The notes: a model not told the origin generated them from the sequence alone. A stretch of 64,000 nucleotides of DNA from Blakeslea trispora (GCA_025331445.1 JAIWNE010000059.1:62001-126000); one strand, 5' to 3'. Shown: positions 1-12,652, counted from the stretch's first letter. Translations and numbers: made by a program.

Positions 1-1715
1 GGCTGGTCCACCATCCATCTATTAAAATCATTGAGTATACCTATTGTCTACATCACTTGCTTACTATGTACCAATGTATTCTCGCTAATCTTGATCCATC
101 TATCTAACTCTATAAAATACTGATAAAAGTCTGATTCATATCCATAAAACGGTCTATCAGCTAGTGATGAGATGCTTAATGGTTTTGCCTCGATATATTT
201 GCCCAACACATAGATTGATTTTCGAGTTGGATCAAAACATATGGAATGACATGAACGAGCTGAAGGACCACCTTGCCTATGAAGGAACACAATATAAACC
301 ATTTCATTTTTTTTAGCAAACTGAATTTATCCGTTTCTAGTCTTTTGTGTGTACGAACAAGGTTGTATCTGAACTTATTAATTTCCATCGGTTGTCTCGA
401 ATATAATAGCACCAGAAGTCTGCCAACTCTCTTTTTCCATCCCATCCGCCAAACAGATAGATACGTTCCTTGTCGGGATCCAAACACATTTGATGACCAC
501 CCCGAGGAGAAGGTGCATCTCCATCTAACAACTATAAATAAGCATTTGACTGCAAGACAACATAAGAGACATTACCATCATTAAATGCAGTAATAGGTTG
601 CCAAAGGGGTGAGTATTTTGCATTCATGACATAACTCTTAAAGGCTTGTATATTGTCTGCTTTCGTTAAGATATTCTCTGCTGTTTTGAAGTCCCCTTGA
701 ATGACAACTGCATCATGCAAATGACTGACTAGTGGGTGTTCTAATTCCATATTCACTCTTTTCTGCAAGACAGAATAGACATCCATCATGTTTTTTTGTC
801 TAAAGTATTTCAAGCATAATCGAAATGTCTCCATTTCTTTGTACTTGAAAATAATTTAGTCTTCTTCATGTATTATCAAGCGAGACTTACATTGTTGAAA
901 GTGGAATAGATTTTGTCCATTAATGCATCATCCTTGATACCTCTGATTTCGACATACCAGATGCTATAATTGAAATTGGCACCAAAAGTAGCCAAAGGAG
1001 TTATTTTGATGTACTGAATAGGAAAGATCTATTGGGCTTATAGTTGACTAAATCGTCCTTTGACAACGACAATAAAGACGATACTTACCACGTCATTGTA
1101 GGTGTATCTTATGGGAAATATCTCAGGTTTGTTGTCATCCGTTAATCCTAAGGAAATCAGTTTTCTTATTCTCTCAACTACACATCTCTTTTTCGATTAC
1201 CTTTATGTAGTAGTTCCTTCATGTCATCAGGAGAGAGGCCTCCATATACTTTGAATTCCTTAAGGTTACAAACATGACCTAAAAGATCCCCCAAAAAAGA
1301 AAGAGGTTTAACTAAACATTCAAATAAAAGCTAATAGCCATTTCCTTACTTCGATGAAACTTTCCAAATATAATCTTGCCTATAGACCAAAGTAATTCAT
1401 TTAACAATCGATCGTACTATCATATCTCTATGCCTTACAAGCAACTGCTGGTTTATCTAGCTTAAGGGTAACATATTGAGATTGATCGTGTGATCCGGAA
1501 GACCAACGTGAAGACTGCTCCGTTGGGTCATTGATACAGATATTGCGAGGATGATAGGGTCCTGAATAAGAGGAGTGATCGTGTATGGTGTATGGTAAAG
1601 ACTCATGAGGTGTTTTGGCAACAACTGTATGTAAGTCTACTATCTCTTCCATATTGAAAAAGGGAGTAGTTGCACTCAGCTTAGTATTGTTCTCGGAAGA
1701 GCATTCTGAATTCAT
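1..1715 (-). CDS. Muskelin homologue, 3' end beyond window
   Basis: Muskelin is a kelch-repeat subunit of the CTLH/GID ubiquitin-ligase complex. Nine exons can be read (minus): 1715-1439, 1379-1350, 1278-1201, 1147-1089, 1028-891, 843-576, 524-~359, 276-72 and 18-1, giving about 413 codons before the window edge. The N-terminal exons carry the discoidin-like muskelin domain (SGPYHPRNICIN, then KIIFGKFHRSHVCNLKEFKV). Exon 6 holds the LisH/CTLH-like helical part (CLKYFRQKNMMDVYSVLQ). Kelch repeats follow, with RGGHQM, YLFGGWDG, DLADFW-type and GGPSARSCHSICFD motifs. Domain order matches animal muskelin. All phases agree, but the exon 7 donor (GTTCGT) is weak and that junction is the least certain. 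Start ATG at 1715 is the first in frame. The remaining kelch repeats lie outside the window. Confidence 0.85.
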
Positions 1716-2069
1716 TTTTCTCTAATAACAGTAATAAGACAAAGGAAAACAAGACAGAAAGTTGAGATATCCGTACTTTTCAACACCCGAATACAGATCG
1801 TCATGCAGTGTCATAATTTCTGTTTTTGCATGATATTGAGATTAAACCAGGTTGTTTTGGTCAAAATCCAATTCATTATTTGACTAAAAAAAATAAGAGA
1901 AAGACTACCATGCTATGTGGGATAAAAAGGTGAGCACAACAGAGGCTGTAGCTATTTATTACAAACTTTCTCTTTTTTTTTGCTTGTAACGGATACAATG
2001 GATAGAATAGAGATTACTTTGAATGTAGGTAAAACTGCGATTCAAAATCCGATGATAATTTTTATTCTA

Positions 2070-2267
2070 TCATGAAGTGCTGTCCTCGAGATAAGCACCA
2101 CTTGACAGCATGGAGTTGTTGTTCATAGCCTCATCTATGGCGAAGGCAGCGATTCTGACGTCTGAGGAAGTAGATCTGGCAACCTCCAAAGACAAAACAT
2201 AAGTCTTTCTGTTTTCTTTTTCATGGCGTTGATTCTGTTTTCGATCTTGACTACCAAAGGCTTTTAA
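2070..2267 (-). pseudogene. Unrecognised coding-like fragment
   Basis: A 65-codon open stretch on the minus strand ends in TGA at 2072-2070. It contains a normal-looking amino-acid mix (for example SSDVRIAAFAIDEAMNNN). It is preceded by TAG in its own frame. A single-base frame change would join it to an upstream stretch near 2330-2272 reading EKSFDRIKKYMKGS. This looks like the decayed 3' part of a gene, but I do not recognise the family. Confidence 0.3.
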
Positions 2268-3669
2268 CTACCCTTCATATATTTCTTGATACGATCAAAT
2301 GACTTTTCCCTATACATAATAGCAGACTTTCACTGACAGTCTTTTCCCTCATACGCGTAGCCAGTAGTTTTAGGCATGTTGCTTTCAATAAAGTTAACAA
2401 GATCAGGAAATATCACCAAAATTATTGATCTTGTGTGATCATGACAGTGAAGACTACACACGCTTCTTGTCGTAACTTTCTGTCAGCAACACAGAAGTTG
2501 CTTTGGTTGAAGAAAAAAATCTTGTTGCGTAAAGAATTACGAGGATGAGGAGACGGTAATCCAAAGCAACTCACTCGATATTTCTGGCAAGCCTTATCGT
2601 GGTGATGCTGACGATGATATCCCGAGTACTGAATTGATTTTTATCAAGCCTGTCTTTATTAATACTGTTAGACTTAATAGTAAAAAAAAATAATCCTTGC
2701 TATATAGACATCCCGTTTGAAATGCTATTTCGTTGTGTTCTGCCTAACGTAAAGCGAAGGGAGATTGGAACTTTGTGTACTCTTGCTTTCACTGGTATTT
2801 GAGTAATATCTCTCCTAGTTTGCACTCTATCTTCTATGTGTATTCGCATTGCGAGTTCAACATGTGCTTGGAGCAAAAAGAAGAGTTGCAAATGAAGCAA
2901 ATAATGCCTGATGCTTTGCCTTTCATTATAGGAACTTATTCCACAATGAAGCAGTAATTTTTAGGATTCAAATTCGGGGTACACATGTCTTATATGGCAC
3001 CCGCACGTTTTATGCGACACCGATTTGACATAGCGCCGATATTTGTTTAGTTTCTTAATGAATTTTCGAGAAACAACTGTTCTCTTCTATATGTACTTGT
3101 ATTCGGTTAGCGTTCACCATGCTACCATTTCTTTGACTCTTAAAAGGAGAAAAGCCTATCGACAGGTTGATTTGTTTTATAGAAAGACAGCGCAAGCAAA
3201 TATCAACAATTAGTACAAATGAAGATTTAAAGACATTTTGAGAGGCTTCTGATGCCAATCAATAGTTTAGTACAAACACATTTAAAGGAGGACATGTTTT
3301 GATATAGTCTAGATCCTCCTTCTTTATTCATCAATGTGTAGTTAGCGCCTTTCTTCGAACGAAATATATGGAGTTTGACTAAAACCAATGTCTTGTTCAT
3401 TGAAGCATCAAAATGAGTTTAGCCATATTTTCAAAAACACTTTCTATTTATGTAAATGATATCTCGATTTTTTAGCCAATGAATGAATGACGTAAAAAGC
3501 AAAGCTTACAAATCAAAAAAAAATCTTACATATGTAAAAAGTCTATCACTTCTACCTTTCGAACTAACTCGGGCTACTTTTTTTTTTTTTTTTACCTGGA
3601 TACTTGTCACAGTGTTTGGTTTGTAAGCAAATTGTCGCTATTTTAATTTAATTGACAGCTCAAACAGCA

Positions 3670-3677
3670 TATATAAA
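3670..3677 (+). promoter_or_regulatory. TATA box of the old yellow enzyme gene
   Basis: TATATAAA lies about 70 bp upstream of the start codon at 3744, followed by a T-rich leader. Position and sequence fit a fungal core promoter. This is inference from sequence only. Confidence 0.5.
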
Positions 3678-3743
3678 CACATCAGAATCTTTGATTTTTT
3701 CACTTTTTTATTTCATTTTTATAGAAAATAGAATTTATTCAAC

Positions 3744-5057
3744 ATGCCTATTCCTACTATTGCCGCTAACGACCAAAAGCCTTCAGGTGTTCCTGTAAAC
3801 GCCAAGGACATTGAAAGAGTCAAACTTTTCCAACCTTATCAAAAGAAATCTGTTACGACTCATAACCGTCTCGGTGTTTCTCCTATGTGTATGTACAGTG
3901 CTGATGATGGTTATGTGAATGACTTCCATCTTGGTCATTATCTCTCTTTCGCTCTTAAGGGTCCAGGTCTTGTTATGGTTGAAGCTTCAGGTGTTACTCC
4001 CGAAGGTCGCATTACACCAAGATGTTTGGGTATTTGGGATGATTCTCACATTGAAGGCATGAAGAAGCTTTCTGATAATATCAAGTCTCAAGGAAGCAAG
4101 TCTGCTATTCAAATTGCTCACGCTGGTCGTAAGGCTTCTACCTCTCCTCCTTACATGGGTGATTACGTCATTGACGAAGCCGATGGTGGATGGCCTAATC
4201 GTGTTGTTGGTCCATCCGATAATGCCTATGCTTCCCATTATGCTACACCTCATGCTTTGACAAAAGAAGAAATCAAGCAACATGTTCAAGCCTTTGCTGA
4301 TGCTGCTGTTCGTGTTGATAAGGCCGGTTTTGATATTCTCGAAATCCACGGTGCTCATGGGTAAGTCCTTTTTTTTGCTTATTGCAATGTTTAGTTTAGG
4401 TAAGACAATGTTAGTTGACATTTTCCTTTACTTCATAGTTACTTGATCAGTAGTTTCTACTCTGCCAGCTCTAACAAGCGTACTGATGAATATGGTGGTA
4501 GCTTTGAAAACAGAATTCGATTTGCTCTTGAAGTTGCTCAAGCTGTTCGCGATGTCTGGCCTCAAGACAAGCCTCTCTGGATGCGTCTTTCCTGCTCTGA
4601 CTACTCTAACCCTGATCCTATGGGTCATAGTCCTGATGGCTGGGACATCTACCAAACTATTGAGTTAGCTAAGGAATTGAAGAAGATTGGTGTCGATGTC
4701 ATTGACTGTAGCAGTGGTGGTATTATTCCTGGCGTAAAATACCCTAGTAACCCCTTGTACCAAGTCCCATTCGCTGAAGCTGTCAAGAAGGAAGCTGGCA
4801 TTGATACTGCTACTGTTGGTTTGATCGTTGAAGGCGAAGATGCTGAAAATGTCCTTCAAAAGGGACAAGCCGACTTTGTATTGGCTGGTCGTGAGTTCTT
4901 GCGTGATAGTGCTTTCGTTTTGCGTGCTGCTCAATCTTTGGATGTTGAGATTGTCTGGCCCAAGCAATATTCATGGGCCGTTAAGAAAGCTCGTCGCCAA
5001 AATGCCATTCAGGCTTCAAAGACTCTTGATGAGCAAGAAAAGAAGAGCATTCCTTAG
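3744..5057 (+). CDS. NADH:flavin oxidoreductase, old yellow enzyme (YqjM-like)
   Basis: FMN-dependent ene-reductase that uses NAD(P)H to reduce activated C=C bonds. The physiological substrate is unknown. Two exons (3744-4360, 4439-5057) with a GTAAGT...ATAG intron give 411 aa. Family marks seen: SPMCMYS with the YqjM-type cysteine (C49), IQIAHAGRKAS (substrate-binding His and Arg), DILEIHGAHGYLISSF spanning the splice junction, NKRTDEYGG, and the C-terminal phosphate-binding region VLAGREFLRD. The cysteine in SPMC and the overall length place it in the YqjM/XenA-like branch rather than the yeast OYE2/3 branch. It has a TATA box upstream and its codons are C/T-ending biased, which suggests good expression. 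Confidence 0.93.
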
Positions 5058-5344
5058 ACTATTTTGTAGACTTGATTATTATGAACCCTTAAAAATACAA
5101 TAAAAGAAACCCATCTATTAATTAGTAACAATGAAGCAAAGAGTTGCATGAAATATGTCAATTTTTAAATGTCGAAAATTCACAGTTGTGTAATAAGGTC
5201 ATTTTGAGTGATAGAAATTGTTCTACTTTGTATAGAGTCAATCATACTTTTTTTTTATGGCATATAGATTGACATGTGTGGATAAGAGAGCTGTCAAACT
5301 AATGAGATGTGATGTTTCTCTTGTTTGTATGCCTTCGTGCCAAT

Positions 5345-5620
5345 CAAGCCACTTTTCTTTATAGCGTAATGCCATATCTGCAACTAAATTCTTTAGGTAC
5401 TCAACAGTGATGCATCAATCAGCATCTCCCGGTTGGTTTTTTCTTCTCTGCTTTTGAGTATGAACCATTTTCTATGGAAGTGTCTTTTTATCTCAAGTAA
5501 AATACTCTCAATGGGGCTGATATCAGGAAATTGAGCAAGTTACTCTATTTTCTCAATCCCATTCAAAATCTTCCACTCATTGACTAACTTTACTATGTGA
5601 ATGCTGACATTGTCTTTCTT
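5345..5620 (-). pseudogene. Tc1/mariner transposase relic (catalytic domain end)
   Basis: Minus-strand translation gives DNVSIHIVKLVNEWKILNG, then, after an in-frame stop, LAQFPDISPIESILLEIKRHF. This matches the DNAP-H-SK-V-W and SPDLNPIEN-W--LK pattern that holds the second and third acidic residues of Tc1-type DDE transposases, with the final acid in PDxxPIE. Stops interrupt the frame and I see no N-terminal part next to it, so it is a dead fragment. Confidence 0.6.
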
Positions 5621-8600
5621 TTCGCAGATTTTAGAACTGTTTGTCTGTTCAGATGACTCGCTTCTATTGCTCTGCTGTCCGCCTTTGGTGAGTTTTGGTA
5701 AATCCTAGCCTTTTCTCCCATAGCAAATGTAAAACCCTTTTGTAGATATTCTCTTTAGCTATATGTTGTTTTTATTTTACAACATATTCATAGCAACTTT
5801 AAACAGTTGGGCATTATTACAAAACGTAGATGTGTATTTACTTAAACATACACTATCATTTGATACAAAAACATAAATCAACTTGGCATTAATTGAAAAA
5901 AAAAAAAGATCCAAAGCGTGAAAGCACAAAAAGTAGAAGAGACATCCATTTTTTTTTTAATCTGAAGAAAGTTGTAGGAAGTAATTACATATTCTATAAT
6001 TCATGAGAGCTGTACATGAGCACTAAGGCGTAAATTTAAGCAGAGCAAATAAGGCGATTGCATAACATTCCACCGCCACTTTTAGCCTTGACATTCTATT
6101 GATAGCAACATTTGTTGTTTGTAGTGCAAGCCGTTATGCACAAGTATATGGATCAAACTGCATCATTGCCTTTGCTTTAATTCAATTAATTTTTCATTTG
6201 ATCAGGCACTTTGTTTTTTTTTATTTAGTGATCGTGGATCATAGACAGCACCACTGTATGTAACACATATGCTTGATTGATAACACCATGCATAAACTGA
6301 TGTTAGTGTTCGGAACATTGGCTTTTCTTGTAAATAGTAACTTGAATGAATTGATTCTTGCCTGAACCATATTTGACACAGTGTGCAGTTTGGTAGGATA
6401 TGGTTGTTCAAAATAATAATAATAATAGGCGTGTATGAGATAATGTTTTGAAAGAGCCTTCTTTGTTCTCTTTGAATAGATCTCGTACTTGAGTCTTGTG
6501 AGTTGAATGCATATGCTACAGGACTCCCTTAGATCACAGGTGGCCGACAGTACGTAGTACTTTGATCCCGAAAGAAATAGCATTATGCTGTAGCTTCAGT
6601 GTGACTCTCAAAATGCATCATGCAAAACTAAAAATAGTTCTTGGTGTACCACAATGACTCTTTGACGCCTTGGCAGCACTCTAAAAATAGCTATTCCCAT
6701 TTATTGTTGCTGGGTCCAAAGTGATTTTTATTCCTAAATTAGCTAAGCATGATAATTACCTATTGGAGAAGTCCATGTATTGATACTTTCAATGTTACCC
6801 TTCAAAAGTCCCAAGTAGTGTAGGCATGAAGTATTCTACATAGATAATGAAATTAGCTCAGATGTTTTTGATTTTATATAGAAAGAGCATCTTAAACAGT
6901 GCCACAATTTCTCTTTAGTATAAAGCATGGATCTAAGCAACATTGATGATAAATATCAAAGCGCAAAAAAAAACAATCAGAACAGATAGATGATCGACAA
7001 CTGAAGTAATGGTCAACTTCAGATACATAGTATTAGTGTAAATCGATAGTTTTGCTGTTGTATGAAGTCATTTTACTGATAACTAGCATATGTCTGTTGT
7101 CATTTGACAGCTTGGTTCGACTGAGGGGTCTAGATCTGTCATATGTATCATAAAGCTTGCAGATGTGATTGTCTATAATTGTGATGGTCAGAAGCGATTG
7201 ACTTATTATTGCTTTAGGTAACTATACAATATTTGTCTTGACGTAAACTCCGATTTTGATGAGAGAGGTTAATTCAGGAACACAAATTGCTTAGCAACTT
7301 AATTGCTTCGAACATAACATAACAGCATACAGCCTTTTCTGTTAGTAAGCCGTAATCATTCTATTGGCATATGTCTATAGAGAGATGCAACAAAGCCTTA
7401 TCCTCAAACAAGTTATAGTCCGAATCTAGTCTTGATTCGATTGAATGCCCTTTTCTTTTCTTTTTTGTTCATCTGCCTTTTACAATCATCTTTCCGGTGA
7501 GCATTCTGGCTGCTGTGTAGATAGTTATATTTCCTTAAAGGAATCTCATATATAAAGCAAACTATGATTGGCTTTATTATTAAACTTTCCATATTGAGTC
7601 ATTATGATTTTGATACATGTATCATACAGACTTTCTTGTTTGCTGTAGAACATATATATTGCTTGGAGCAAATTTGAATGTGAAGAAAGGCTGGTTTAGA
7701 TGAGTTCAGTTTCTTCTTCTTCAAGACAATGACAAAGCAGGTAATATCTACTTCATTTTCTTAATTGTCAAAAAAGAAGAAAAATAACAGGGGTGGAAAT
7801 TAATTGTCAATTGCTTAATATTGTACCTTAAAGTGAGCAAATAATTGCAGTCTATTAATGTGATACGATTTAGCTGCATGAGCGCATGAAAATGATTAGG
7901 TTACATTTTTTTTTTGCTATGCACAAGTTGCACCAAATTTTCATTTTTTTGCTTGCATTTAAAAGGAGAGAGAGAGAGAGTAGCAAAAGGCACAAGGTGC
8001 TATAGCAAACATTGATTGAGTGACGAGTATCATAACAATAACAAAAAAGTACCGAGACATATCAAGGACAGATATAATGCATACAAAATATTACAAGCTT
8101 ATGTTGTACCACCAAGTCAAATAAAATGAACATGATGACGAAACTCTCCTTGCTCAAGCAAATGCGAATGAGAGAGAAATACAACAACTTTTATGAATAT
8201 AGCTGACATCTGATCTGCCCAACTCATTGCTGATGCTAAGCTTGGGTCCAACTAGAGTTTACTCCCTTCAGTTTGTGATATCTGCTTATATTAAGCAATC
8301 GAACTTGTGTAAGCATAAGGTATTTTGCATCGATAGCTAGTTCATCATCTCACAAAGCTTGAACTCATTTGTTTATAGCGCTTTGAAAAAGAGCTTATTA
8401 TATAGCAAGTTTTTGATCGTTTCAAGTCTATCAGAGGTACTGAATTCTACCTTGACTCTAATCATTTCTTTCTTTTCTTTTTTTCTGTATAAGCTAGGCA
8501 AATCAAACATGCCACAAGTAATTCCAAAAAGAAAAGCATAACTTTTAACATTGCTTCTTTTTAGTACAGTTTGAGGAAAGGGAGTGATTGCCTTATTGTA

Positions 8601-9189
8601 TATGATCCTCCTACAAACTTTAGACCAATTTTAAAAAAACACTATTGCTATTTGAGGGTATAGATATGCACGCACAGTCTATTATCAATTTTCCTACAAT
8701 ATGGGATCTCTTACGTAGGGCAACAAGAGAAAAGTCATTGAAGAATGGGAATATTTGACTTTGCGAATAGTTGATATTGTCTCTCTCTCTTTTTTTTTTA
8801 ACCCAAAGCTAAGAGCACACTCGAGATAAATGTCTTTTTAAGAAATAGTACTCCCAAATAATATGCGATCAGACCAACACATTACTAGAGAGAGAATGAT
8901 GAAAGCGTCGATTTAAAGTCAGTTTTGCCTTCCTTGTGTCTCTGTTTACTTTTTGGCTTAAAATGAATAGCTTGAATGAAGAAACTTACTTTTCGGCATA
9001 CAATGGAGCCAAATATAGGAATTTGAATAACACCATCCATTTTTATCAAAAAGTTTTGAACAACAGAGATTGACAAAAAAGAAATCATATCCGTCCAAAC
9101 TCCGCTTCTGTTTGCATGCTGTAGTTTAAAAAAGGGAAGCTTTTTTTTTTTTTTTCTTTCTATTTCTTCTCTCTTTCTTTCTTCTTAAT

Positions 9190-9196
9190 TATATAA
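9190..9196 (+). promoter_or_regulatory. TATA-like element of the Zn2Cys6 gene
   Basis: TATATAA lies 32 bp before the ATG at 9228, after a long T/C-rich tract (about 9140-9185). It is close to the start codon, so the 5' leader would be very short. The assignment is tentative. Confidence 0.35.
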
Positions 9197-9227
9197 GCAA
9201 GTGTGAAACACCTCAAAGTATAAACAT

Positions 9228-9851
9228 ATGCCACCCGAAGAAAAAGTAACAGAGCCACGCCGAAAACGAGCCAAGATAGTGAGTGCCTGTGGAGAATGTC
9301 GACGCAAAAAGACAAAGTGTAATGGCGAACAACCATGTCGTAATTGCGAAAAGTCAGGAGCACCATGTATCTATCCTTCCGCTAATGTAACAGACGATAG
9401 GAGGAATGCACCTAGCAAGCAAGCCCTGGAGGCAATAGAAGAGCGTTTGAAGACGATTGAAGATATGTTGCGCACTATCATTAAAACACAACAGCTTACT
9501 GCCGCAGAAGAGCCTTTGATCAGCCATTTCTTAAGCCGGGACTCGGTGCAGTCCTCCTCTTCTTCTGTCAGTTCTCCGCCACCTCCACCGCCTTCATCCA
9601 ATCGAATGCAAAATACACCTCCTCCACTCTCACCATCATTACAACATAATAGTAACCGTCTACCTTCGATTCGAAGTTTGTCCGCCTCTAATTTTCCTGC
9701 AACAACAGCTGAACCGAAACTCGATTCAAGTCGAGATCTCCCACCTTTAGGATTCCATAAGGCATATGCATTTCCTCACCCTCACCATCCTTCTAATGCT
9801 ACTATCAGACCGCCTGAAACAGATGAATATCTGAAAAAGCGCAAAAGATAA
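9228..9851 (+). CDS. Zn(II)2Cys6 transcription factor, short
   Basis: Predicted nuclear regulator of 207 aa, intronless. The binuclear zinc cluster is complete: C21, C24, C31, C37, C40 and C47 (CGECRRKKTKC then CRNCEKSGAPC), preceded by a basic stretch (RRKRAK). Residues about 62-85 form a short helical, possibly dimerising segment. The rest is Ser/Pro-rich low complexity with a poly-proline patch, ending in KKRKR. The usual fungal regulatory middle domain is absent, so it is much shorter than classical Gal4-type factors. It is convergent with kynureninase, about 1 kb apart. No target can be inferred. Confidence 0.88.
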   Translation: MPPEEKVTEPRRKRAKIVSACGECRRKKTKCNGEQPCRNCEKSGAPCIYPSANVTDDRRNAPSKQALEAIEERLKTIEDMLRTIIKTQQLTAAEEPLISHFLSRDSVQSSSSSVSSPPPPPPSSNRMQNTPPPLSPSLQHNSNRLPSIRSLSASNFPATTAEPKLDSSRDLPPLGFHKAYAFPHPHHPSNATIRPPETDEYLKKRKR

Positions 9852-10876
9852 CAATAACTTCTCTCTCTTTTCTTTCCCAGCCCTATTCCTTCACTTACCC
9901 TACGATCATTGTTCAAAACATCTTATTTACCAATCTATAATTTGTTGTATTTTCCTTCTATTCTATACATATATACACTTATACACGCACCTCTATATAT
10001 ATACACATATACATACATTATACATAGTACAAATTATTATTCCTTCTTATAGTCTTAAATATATATATTAACAAACACAAATAACTTTCCCTTTTTCTTT
10101 TTTTTTTCTTCCTCCATTGTATACTATTCTGGAAATAGATTACACACTGAGTAAAAAAGAAAAATAAAGATTACAAGCTTAAAGAAGAGATTGCCTATTT
10201 CTTTGTATCTATGTTGTATTTATGCGTCATAAGCTCCATCTTCAGTGTGTCTGTTCTTTCTCATTGAAACTTAATCTTTGCTCTCCTTTTCCTTGAGATG
10301 GTGAAGAGAACAGAGTGACATATGCCATACATCTATGCACTGTGATAGGCTATTGTGTCACAGCCAGAGAAAACTATTTCTTTGTTTGTCTTTTTGTTTC
10401 TTTAGCACAAGTATAACCTAATTTTGCATAAGGCAATCAAGTCAGGATCTACTGAATCATTGGCAATTATCACTCGGATAACAAAAGGAGCATTGTTCCT
10501 TATTGTTTAGGTGGCAGACTGAAAGAAAATAAGACGGCTTAAAGAAAAAAAAAGAGATGCACTTGGTTATCCATGATTCCTTGATTTGTTTTCTTTAAAA
10601 TAGATCATACTCGTCCAGCCTCACTTTCTCTTTCTACTCTGAAACACATTGTTTCTTGAGTGATATCCTCATACAAGCAATAATAACCAAAAGGTTGCCT
10701 CTCTTTTTGTTATTTCTCCCCTCCTTCAAAATCATAGTATTGACAGTTCCTATCAGAAAAGACATTCCTTCAAGACAACTAGAAAGACTGTCTTCAACTT
10801 TCAAGATATTACAAATACAATCTTACTAAATCCAATGTATAACACTAGAGACAATAACTCATACTAGAAACATTCT
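9852..10876. other. Convergent intergenic region
   Basis: 3' flanks of the Zn2Cys6 and kynureninase genes. Contains alternating TA/CA-rich sequence (about 9968-10070) and T-rich tracts. I see no gene in it. Confidence 0.6.
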
Positions 10877-12652
10877 TTAATGGAATACTTCATGCATGAC
10901 TTCCTTTAACTGCATAACAAAGCAATGGACATCTTTGAAAGTGTTGTATAAAGGAGTGGGTGCTACACGAATGACGGTAGGCTTGCGTTCATCCACAATG
11001 ACGCCACGATCATGAAGACCATCAAACACATCCATCATATGTTCTGGAAATTCCAACGACAGCTGACATCCTCTCTGATGAAGGTCACTGGGTGTCAAGA
11101 TACGGATTGTATCATTTTTAAATTCAGTCGAAAGTTCAGACAATAAAAGTTGTTCCAAATAACCTGTCAATAAGCATGACTTTTGGCGCAAAGCATCCAC
11201 ACCTCCTGCAGCTTCAAAGACCTCAAGCGAGCCCAGAAGGGATACAGTAGTGAAGATACTTGGATTACTGACTTGGTATCCAGAAGCACCCTCGCTTGGA
11301 ATAAATTCAGGCAGCATTTCAAACCGAGTTTCTTTTTGATATCCCCACCAGCCAGCTAACCTAAAAAGAGAACAATAAATAATCAGCGTTGCACATTGTG
11401 TCCCATCTGAACTTTCAGTTGTTTCAAGTCCCCTTCTTTTTCTTCCTCCTTATGAACATCTACCTTGGTCTAGAAGTATCGTTTTTATACTTTTCATGAA
11501 CAAACAGACCAGCAATGCCACCAGCACCTGAGTTAAGGTATTTATAAGAACACCAGCAAGCAAAATCAACATTCCAGTCATGGAGTTGAAGAGGTACATT
11601 GCCAACAGCATGAGCAAGATCCCAGCCAACAATGCAGCCCTATATGTAACTAGAGTAAGTGGATAGGTAGTTTGCATAGGGCCATCAAATTAGTTACAGC
11701 ATCATGACCAGCTTTGGTAATTTTCTCGATTTCAAAAAATTGACCAGTGTAATACTGAATACCGGACAGCATCACCAAGGCAATAGCATCATCTTTTTGA
11801 ATAAGCTCAATAATATCTTCAGTACGTAATATGTGTTCACCTGAACGTGGTGCAATAGTCAAAAGTCCGATCTCAGGGTCGATACCTCGTGCATGCAAAT
11901 GTGAAGTGACAGCATACTACAGATGAAAATGGTGAGAAAGCAGAGACAAGTATAACAGTCGGTTTACTTGCATGATCTGAAGGAAACGCCTTTTGTTCAA
12001 TCAATATCTTGAAGCGTGATTTAGTAGGCTGATAGAAGGTGATGAGCATAGTATGGAGATTGGCAGTTAAAGTATTCATGGAAGTCACTTCAATTGGCTT
12101 GGCACCTATAAAAATACAATGAGACATCTGTCATCCCATTAAAATAATGATTCCGAGATATTTACCAACAATGCGAGCAAGATGGTCTTTGACTGTTTCA
12201 TCAATACTGACCCAAGGTCTCTGATAAGGGTGGCTCCAATGGCCCTCTACACCTCTTATAAGAGACAATGTCAATAAGGCCTTCTACAAACACAATAAAC
12301 CAATCTACCTTCTTCCCCAGGCATCCAATTCTTCATTGATCAACTCTCTAGAGCGTTTAGGCATCAATCCCAGGGAATTACCACAAAGATAAGTACATGG
12401 TTCTTCCAACTCGTCTTCTTTCTCTAAGAAAGGCTTGTTTGGTTATTTCTTTCTCCCCCCCCCTTTTTTTCCAAACCAGCATCCTTTCTTCTTACTAGTG
12501 ACAGGCTGTTTACTGGTGATTTCTTTGCGAGAAGGGAAAACGAATGCATCCCGAAACGAACTAAATTTATCTTGAGCATCGATACTTTCGGCCAACTCAA
12601 ATGAACCAAGTTCATGGCCGGATGTACGGATAATATCATTCAGGCTCTCCAT
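10877..12652 (-). CDS. BNA5: Kynureninase (L-kynurenine hydrolase)
   Basis: PLP enzyme of tryptophan catabolism and de novo NAD synthesis that cleaves kynurenine or 3-hydroxykynurenine to (hydroxy)anthranilate plus alanine. Seven exons: 12652-12496, 12423-12309, 12254-12166, 12105-11972, 11916-11698, 11639-11464 and 11360-10877, giving 457 aa, close to the usual length. Family blocks seen: [69 protein letters not shown], and [14 protein letters not shown] with the PLP-binding lysine. Intron 4 uses a GC donor (GCAAGT) and not GT. Reading phase requires it, and it restores the conserved FPSDHYA. The exon 1 donor could also lie 18 nt upstream. ATG 12652 is the first in frame; an upstream TTG is not needed. 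Confidence 0.95.

Larger units (their letters stand above)
1716..3743. other. Intergenic region with one coding-like relic
   Basis: This stretch separates the muskelin and old yellow enzyme genes, which are divergently transcribed, so both promoters lie in it. Apart from the minus-strand relic at 2070-2267 I see only AT-rich sequence and homopolymer runs, for example poly-T near 3580-3592. Confidence 0.5.
5058..9227. other. 4.2-kb gene-poor region
   Basis: No intact gene is visible. It holds the Tc1-like relic at about 5345-5620, short simple repeats (for example an AAT triplet run near 6410-6427 and GA repeats near 7967-7980), and AT-rich sequence. Small open frames here have no recognisable motifs. 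Confidence 0.5.

Noticed and set aside
9371..9601. Minus-strand open frame with a glycine/glutamate run
   Set aside because: Antisense of the Pro/Ser-rich region of the Zn2Cys6 gene.
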